From assembly GCA_037349105.1 (NCBI GenBank), contig JAYJMM010000116.1, positions 5,952,001 through 6,016,000 of the forward strand: DNA of 64,000 nucleotides, given 5' to 3'. This document shows positions 59,893 through 64,000 of the stretch, one piece after another; within the stretch, counting starts at the first letter, position 1, and the number at the start of each line of letters is the position of its first letter. The DNA comes from Limnomonas spitsbergensis (taxonomy: Eukaryota; Chlorophyta; Chlorophyceae; Chlamydomonadales). Under the pieces are notes generated by a model. It did not search any database. It had not been told where the DNA came from and saw only the letters and a program-made list of their open reading frames with translations. A program made the translations under genes and the position numbers.

Positions 59893-62055
59893 TCACTGGT
59901 TCACTCTGCCCAACCCTGTGAGCAAAGCCACTTGCTTCCCACTTGCCTCCTCCCTGGCTGCTGGCTCGGGCGCGACTGTATCAAGCCTGGCCCCTGTGCG
60001 GTCAGCTGAGGATGGGAGGGGAGATCTGGACGGGATGTCTGCATTCTGGTGGCATGCTCCTGAGCGATGGACAATGGTAATGTCCAGCTCTTGAAGCATG
60101 AGAGCCCACCTAGCGTGCTGGCCTACCAACGTCTGGTTGTCCATGAGGTAAGTGAGCGGCTCATGGTCAGTAATGAGATGCACCTTGCACCCAAACAGCA
60201 TGTGGCGGTATGTGCGTGCTGCATACACTGCGGCCAGCATCTCCCCCTGGAACGAGGAATAGTTCCTCTCGCTCTTGTTCAGGGATCTGGATGTGCATGC
60301 CACCATATACTCCCGCCCGCTGTCATCACACTGCCCTAGCACGGCGCCTATGCCTTGCTTAGAGAAATCTGTGTACAATAAGAACGGCCTTGGCGGCCCC
60401 TTGCCGTCTGGCCCTGTCCCACTGTAATCTGGTCTGCGCAGGACTCTCCCGCCCTCGCACATCTCTGTCTTAATCAACTGGAACGCCTGCGACTGCTCTG
60501 GCCCCCACACAAACGGGACCCCCTGGACCAGCAATGCGTTGATGCATGCTGCCTTTTTCGAGAAGTCCGGGACGTAGCACCGGTAGAAATTCAAGAATCC
60601 CATGACCTCCTGAATGTTTTTCACCGATGCGGGCTCTGGCAGCGCCATAACTGCTGCTATCTTAGCTGCGTGCGGCGTGAGCCCCTGGGCCGACACATTG
60701 TGACCCAGGTACTCTACTGTTGCACACCCAAACAAGGACTTGTCGGGGTGCGCCCTTAATCCTACACTGTGGAGCATGTCCAACATCAGCTCCACATGCC
60801 TGATGTGTTCTGCCGGTGTGTCACTGTACACTAGCAGATCGTCAATGAATGCTACGCAGAACGCACTCAGGCCTGCCCTGGCAATCTCTTCTTCCATCAT
60901 ACGCTGAAAGAAAGGAGGCCCATTTCGCAGACCGAAATTGAGCTTTGTGTACATCCAAAGCTCAGGTCCCATCCAGAAAGCTGTCTTAGGCTGGTCCTCG
61001 ACCTTTATAGGGATCTGCATGAACCCCGACCGGAGATCAACCTTGCTGAATATCTTGGCAGTGCCCAGGTTCTGAAAAATAGTCTCCATCCTGGGGATGG
61101 CAAATTCCTGCTTGGCCGTACGCAGGTTTAACCTGCGCATATCGTGCGCTATTCGATGGTCTGTCCACTCCTCAGTTTCAGCACTCTTCTTGGCTGCTAC
61201 TACTGAGTTGGCTGCAAACTTGATAGGCCCCCCCTGGGGCACCTTGACTATGATGCCTGCCTCAATCATCGGCTGACACTGTTCCTTAAAAATCGCTGCC
61301 TTAGGCGGTGGCATATCCCTGGACTTCTGAAAGCACGAACTGACCTCGTCTTCTAAAGCCAGTGTAAACTCACCCTGCGTGCCGCAGTAGCCTGGTAGAT
61401 CCTCCATGGAGTATGCGAATGCTCCTTGGCGATCTCGGAGGCTCTGCTCCAGGCTCTCCTGCTGCTCCGCAGTGAAGTCGGGATGCTTGCCCAGCAGCCA
61501 CCCCTCCTTGGTCTTGACGTACTCTGCAGGTGGCTCCACTACTCCCCCCGGCTGGAACATGTCGATCACCACAGCCGCCTGCGGGTCGTCCTCCGCGGGC
61601 AGCTCTTCCCCGCCAGTGGTGTTGCCGCTGTGCCATCTCTCCTGCTGGCTGCATGCACCCCTCCTGCTGGCGTCCCCCATGGGACTGACTGCCTGTGGGC
61701 GTAACCATCCAGACGACAGCTTTGCTGCTGCCTCCTTTCCAGACACAAAAGCCCCTTGGCCTGCTGTAAATCCTCCTCCTCTCACTCCCTGCTCGGTAGC
61801 TCGCGCCCCCGGCACACACACCGACAGCAGTAGCCACACCAGTATCAGCTGGAGCGTTCCCGTAAGGATCCCTTTAATTGCTGTACAGGTGAGGAGTCCT
61901 CTGCACGCTGTCATCTTCCTCATGGGTTGCTGCGGTAACTGTTCTGCGGGCTGAACGCATGGCTCTGCATTCTGCGCTGGCAGCTGCTGTCCTTTGGCCC
62001 ACGTGATCTCCAGGTCTACCTGGCTGATCCTGAGTGGCAGGGCTGGGCAGTCCAT
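59893..62055 (-). CDS. Gypsy reverse transcriptase-RNase H polyprotein
   Basis: 720-residue frame. Reverse transcriptase: DHRIAHDMRRLN, FSKVDLRSGFMQIPI, FGLRNGPPFFQRMM, catalytic FIDDLLVYSD (Asp about 405-406), then LGHNVSAQGLTPHAAKI and FLNFYRCYVPDFS. RNase H: LYTDFSKQGIGAVL, QGEMLA, ITDHEPL and HQNADIPSR give the D-E-D-D set. Order and motifs are those of Ty3/gypsy elements. Unusual points: no aspartic protease motif (DTG/DSG) in a protease context is visible, and residues 62-83 form a hydrophobic stretch like a membrane segment or signal peptide (ILTGTLQLILVWLLLSVCV). The stop at 59893 is 22 bp before the next ORF's ATG, so the two pol parts lie on separate ORFs here. The start at 62055 is the first ATG; the frame overlaps nothing. 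Confidence 0.93.
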   Translation of the reverse strand: MDCPALPLRISQVDLEITWAKGQQLPAQNAEPCVQPAEQLPQQPMRKMTACRGLLTCTAIKGILTGTLQLILVWLLLSVCVPGARATEQGVRGGGFTAGQGAFVSGKEAAAKLSSGWLRPQAVSPMGDASRRGACSQQERWHSGNTTGGEELPAEDDPQAAVVIDMFQPGGVVEPPAEYVKTKEGWLLGKHPDFTAEQQESLEQSLRDRQGAFAYSMEDLPGYCGTQGEFTLALEDEVSSCFQKSRDMPPPKAAIFKEQCQPMIEAGIIVKVPQGGPIKFAANSVVAAKKSAETEEWTDHRIAHDMRRLNLRTAKQEFAIPRMETIFQNLGTAKIFSKVDLRSGFMQIPIKVEDQPKTAFWMGPELWMYTKLNFGLRNGPPFFQRMMEEEIARAGLSAFCVAFIDDLLVYSDTPAEHIRHVELMLDMLHSVGLRAHPDKSLFGCATVEYLGHNVSAQGLTPHAAKIAAVMALPEPASVKNIQEVMGFLNFYRCYVPDFSKKAACINALLVQGVPFVWGPEQSQAFQLIKTEMCEGGRVLRRPDYSGTGPDGKGPPRPFLLYTDFSKQGIGAVLGQCDDSGREYMVACTSRSLNKSERNYSSFQGEMLAAVYAARTYRHMLFGCKVHLITDHEPLTYLMDNQTLVGQHARWALMLQELDITIVHRSGACHQNADIPSRSPLPSSADRTGARLDTVAPEPAAREEASGKQVALLTGLGRVNQ

Positions 62056-62133
62056 TCCTGGCCTGCTGCCACGGTTCCTGTCCGCGGCCGCCCTCTGCGC
62101 CTTTCCTGCGCGTCGTCTGGCCTTCTTTGAATT

Positions 62134-64000
62134 TTATCCTTGCAACTTGGCAGTGTCAGCCCAAATCGCACTGGCCCTTTCTGGCCCTGCTCCTGGGATC
62201 TGTCCTGTGCTGTACTGTGCCATCCTCTCCTGCCTGTGGGTGGCGCGCTGCACAGCCTCGCTGCTGCCTGCACCCGCGGGCTCCTCTTGCCCACAGCCCC
62301 GTCGTATGGTTTCCCGCGCGCCGGCAACCCTCCTTGCGAGACCCTCGCCCCTGCCGGTTTGGGTTTGGCTGCTGCGGCTGTCCGACGGCTGTTGGGTGTC
62401 CGCTCCTTCTGCTCTCCTCGTGTAGAGGGCTGATACTCTCTCCGTCAGCTCCTCCTGTAGCTCCCTGACCGCCCTGCTGTTACCTCCCATCCTGGGGTCC
62501 GGATCGGGCTGTGGTAGCATTTTAAGTCGGAACAGCAGGCTAGCCTCCTGGCCCGCCTCTTGCTGCCCCATTTCCTGCCTTCGTAGCACGTCCAGCTGAT
62601 CTACAAAGTTCCTGAGCACTGCAACCCAGCGTCCCGTGCTGTATGCTGCTGGGTCACCCCAAGGCCCCTGTGCCGCTGTCTGTGCTGGCGGGCTGATCTG
62701 GGGGTCTCCTGGGCGCCCGTTGCTCTCCTTGCCTGCTGCTGCCCCCTCGGGCCTGCAAGCGCGCTGGTCTGCTGCCTGCGGATGGCTGATCCCCGCTGTG
62801 ACCTGGTTTGCCTCCTCCTCCAGCGTGATCCCGTTACCGAGCTCTATAGCGGCCCTCCTGCTTCTGCGCTCCTCCATTGCTGCCTGCTCCTGAAAGATGC
62901 CGCGCACCCACGCGCGCCTCAGCTGTGGCAGTTCTCCCACCATGCCGTACCTTGGACTCCCTGGTCCTGGGCCGCTGTCTGCTGGCATATAATTGCCCTC
63001 TGCATTCCGAGCCTCTGCTCTGGTGACGCTATCCTGGTCCGGGGGCATGGTTCCTCCCTCGTGCCACTCCTCATCTGACTCGGTGATCTCAACCAGTGGT
63101 GGTGGACCCTCTGAAACGTCGTCGCTGAACTCTGGGGTCCTGCTGTCTGAGTCCTCCGTGGGCGGTGTGCTGACCATGTCTAGGGGTGCCTGGGGCTCTG
63201 CCCGTCCCCTAGGATCAGCTTCCATTGCTGCTACCCCCAAGTCGTCCACGTACTCCAGCAGCTCCCATGAGGCTGCTGCCGCCCCAAATGTTACAAATGC
63301 CGCCTGGGTCCATTCTGGCTCCCCATCCTGGACAGGGTCGTCGGTGGCAGCCGCGGGTTCCTCTGCATAGGCGCCGCGCCTGCCCACCAGCCCATGTCCC
63401 ATACTCGGCTGGTTCCTTAAGTCCTCCAACTCCTCCTCGATGCCTACTTCCCCTGCTCCTCTGAACAGAGGGTGCAGCGTGCGCACCCCTGCTGGGTGCG
63501 CCTGCCTCCACAACTGCGTTGTTATGACGTCAGCCTGCCAATAGGGCAGCACGCTGCTGGCCCTGTTGTCGTGCCACGCCCTCCGCTCCTGACGCACCCA
63601 CTGGTGCACATATGCTGCCAGGCGTTCTACTGCGAACGGCGAGCTCGCCAGCTCGTCCTCTCCTTCCCACATGGCTCCTGATGCTGGCGTCTGCTGGGGT
63701 CCGTAAGGCCATGTTGGACAGGCCGTTACCTCTGTAGGCGCCCACTGATCCTCTACACCCCACACGTGCCGCATGGCCGCTGACAGCTGTCCTGGGAGCA
63801 GGACCCTCTGCAGCGCCATAAGCATGAGCGTCCACACTGTCGGGTCTGCTCCCCTAGCGTAGGTATAGGCATGGAACTCCGCCTCGTCTACTGACGCGCA
63901 CTTAGTGACTGCCACGTCCTGCTGGTGCCTTGCGAACAGGTAGACGGGCATATCGTCGTGAGTCGCGTGCATGTGGATCCATGCCGATGAAACGGGCAAC
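62134..64000 (-). CDS. Gag-like ORF of the gypsy element, 5' end beyond window
   Basis: Open frame of at least 621 residues reaching the right edge. Rich in A, E, R, P and Q, with acidic patches in the middle and a basic Arg-rich C-terminal third. Position directly upstream of RT (78 bp gap) suggests Gag or a Gag-pro precursor. No CCHC zinc knuckle and no protease signature seen in the visible part; PADSGPG contains DSG, but its context does not fit an aspartic protease. Assigned by position only. Confidence 0.55.
   Translation of the reverse strand, partial: LPVSSAWIHMHATHDDMPVYLFARHQQDVAVTKCASVDEAEFHAYTYARGADPTVWTLMLMALQRVLLPGQLSAAMRHVWGVEDQWAPTEVTACPTWPYGPQQTPASGAMWEGEDELASSPFAVERLAAYVHQWVRQERRAWHDNRASSVLPYWQADVITTQLWRQAHPAGVRTLHPLFRGAGEVGIEEELEDLRNQPSMGHGLVGRRGAYAEEPAAATDDPVQDGEPEWTQAAFVTFGAAAASWELLEYVDDLGVAAMEADPRGRAEPQAPLDMVSTPPTEDSDSRTPEFSDDVSEGPPPLVEITESDEEWHEGGTMPPDQDSVTRAEARNAEGNYMPADSGPGPGSPRYGMVGELPQLRRAWVRGIFQEQAAMEERRSRRAAIELGNGITLEEEANQVTAGISHPQAADQRACRPEGAAAGKESNGRPGDPQISPPAQTAAQGPWGDPAAYSTGRWVAVLRNFVDQLDVLRRQEMGQQEAGQEASLLFRLKMLPQPDPDPRMGGNSRAVRELQEELTERVSALYTRRAEGADTQQPSDSRSSQTQTGRGEGLARRVAGARETIRRGCGQEEPAGAGSSEAVQRATHRQERMAQYSTGQIPGAGPERASAIWADTAKLQG

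Larger units (their letters stand above)
53696..64000 (-). mobile_element. Ty3/gypsy-type LTR retrotransposon with DNA methyltransferase, partial
   Basis: Reads gag-like, RT, RNase H, DNMT, integrase, PHD on the minus strand. The right end with the 5' LTR and primer-binding site lies outside the window. The left limit is provisional: if the 870-bp repeat block is the 3' LTR, the element ends at 53696; otherwise it ends between 55666 and 56477. Gag-like and RT frames are intact, so the insertion is fairly young apart from the 7-bp duplication in the methyltransferase. Confidence 0.7.

Overview
This is eukaryotic nuclear DNA. Genes are split into many short exons by GT-AG introns (a few look like GC-AG), intergenic DNA is loose, and transposon debris and tandem repeats are common. 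A plant-type RNA-dependent RNA polymerase (RDR) and the repeat content suggest an organism of the green lineage, probably a green alga. That placement is inference, because no ribosomal RNA, tRNA or other marker gene was found. All substantial genes lie on the minus strand.

Layout. (1) 1-11061: a gene for a very long coiled-coil protein, 16 exons visible, running off the left edge; one exon carries about 26 tandem 14-residue (42-bp) repeats. (2) 12153-25738: RDR gene A, 30 exons, with an N-terminal RRM-like domain and a complete RdRP domain including the DLDGD catalytic motif. (3) about 27100-29130: a decayed LINE reverse-transcriptase remnant on the plus strand. (4) 29887-45681: RDR gene B, a tandem paralogue of A with the same 30-exon structure and the same catalytic motif, but signs of relaxed constraint and a stretch of unusually similar introns suggesting gene conversion. 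(5) 45682-53695: intergenic DNA with a long near-perfect hairpin, a LINE 3' fragment, a 43-bp minisatellite of about 30 copies and G-rich dispersed repeats. (6) 53696-55665: an almost identical 870-bp unit repeated 2.26 times, possibly the 3' LTR (or an element inside it) of the retrotransposon that follows. (7) 55666-64000: a Ty3/gypsy-type retrotransposon on the minus strand, 5' end outside the window, with a gag-like ORF, a reverse transcriptase-RNase H ORF, and a third ORF that joins a DNMT3-like cytosine-5 DNA methyltransferase, an integrase and a PHD finger.

The most unusual item is the retrotransposon: it carries its own DNA methyltransferase between RNase H and integrase, and a PHD finger after the integrase. 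In this copy the methyltransferase is frameshifted by a 7-bp tandem duplication inside motif I. The second is the tandem RDR pair, which implies an RNA-silencing amplification step in this organism. RDRs make double-stranded RNA for Dicer; no Dicer or Argonaute gene is visible here. Exon coordinates were worked out by hand from splice consensus, reading frame and A/B comparison; no transcript evidence was available.
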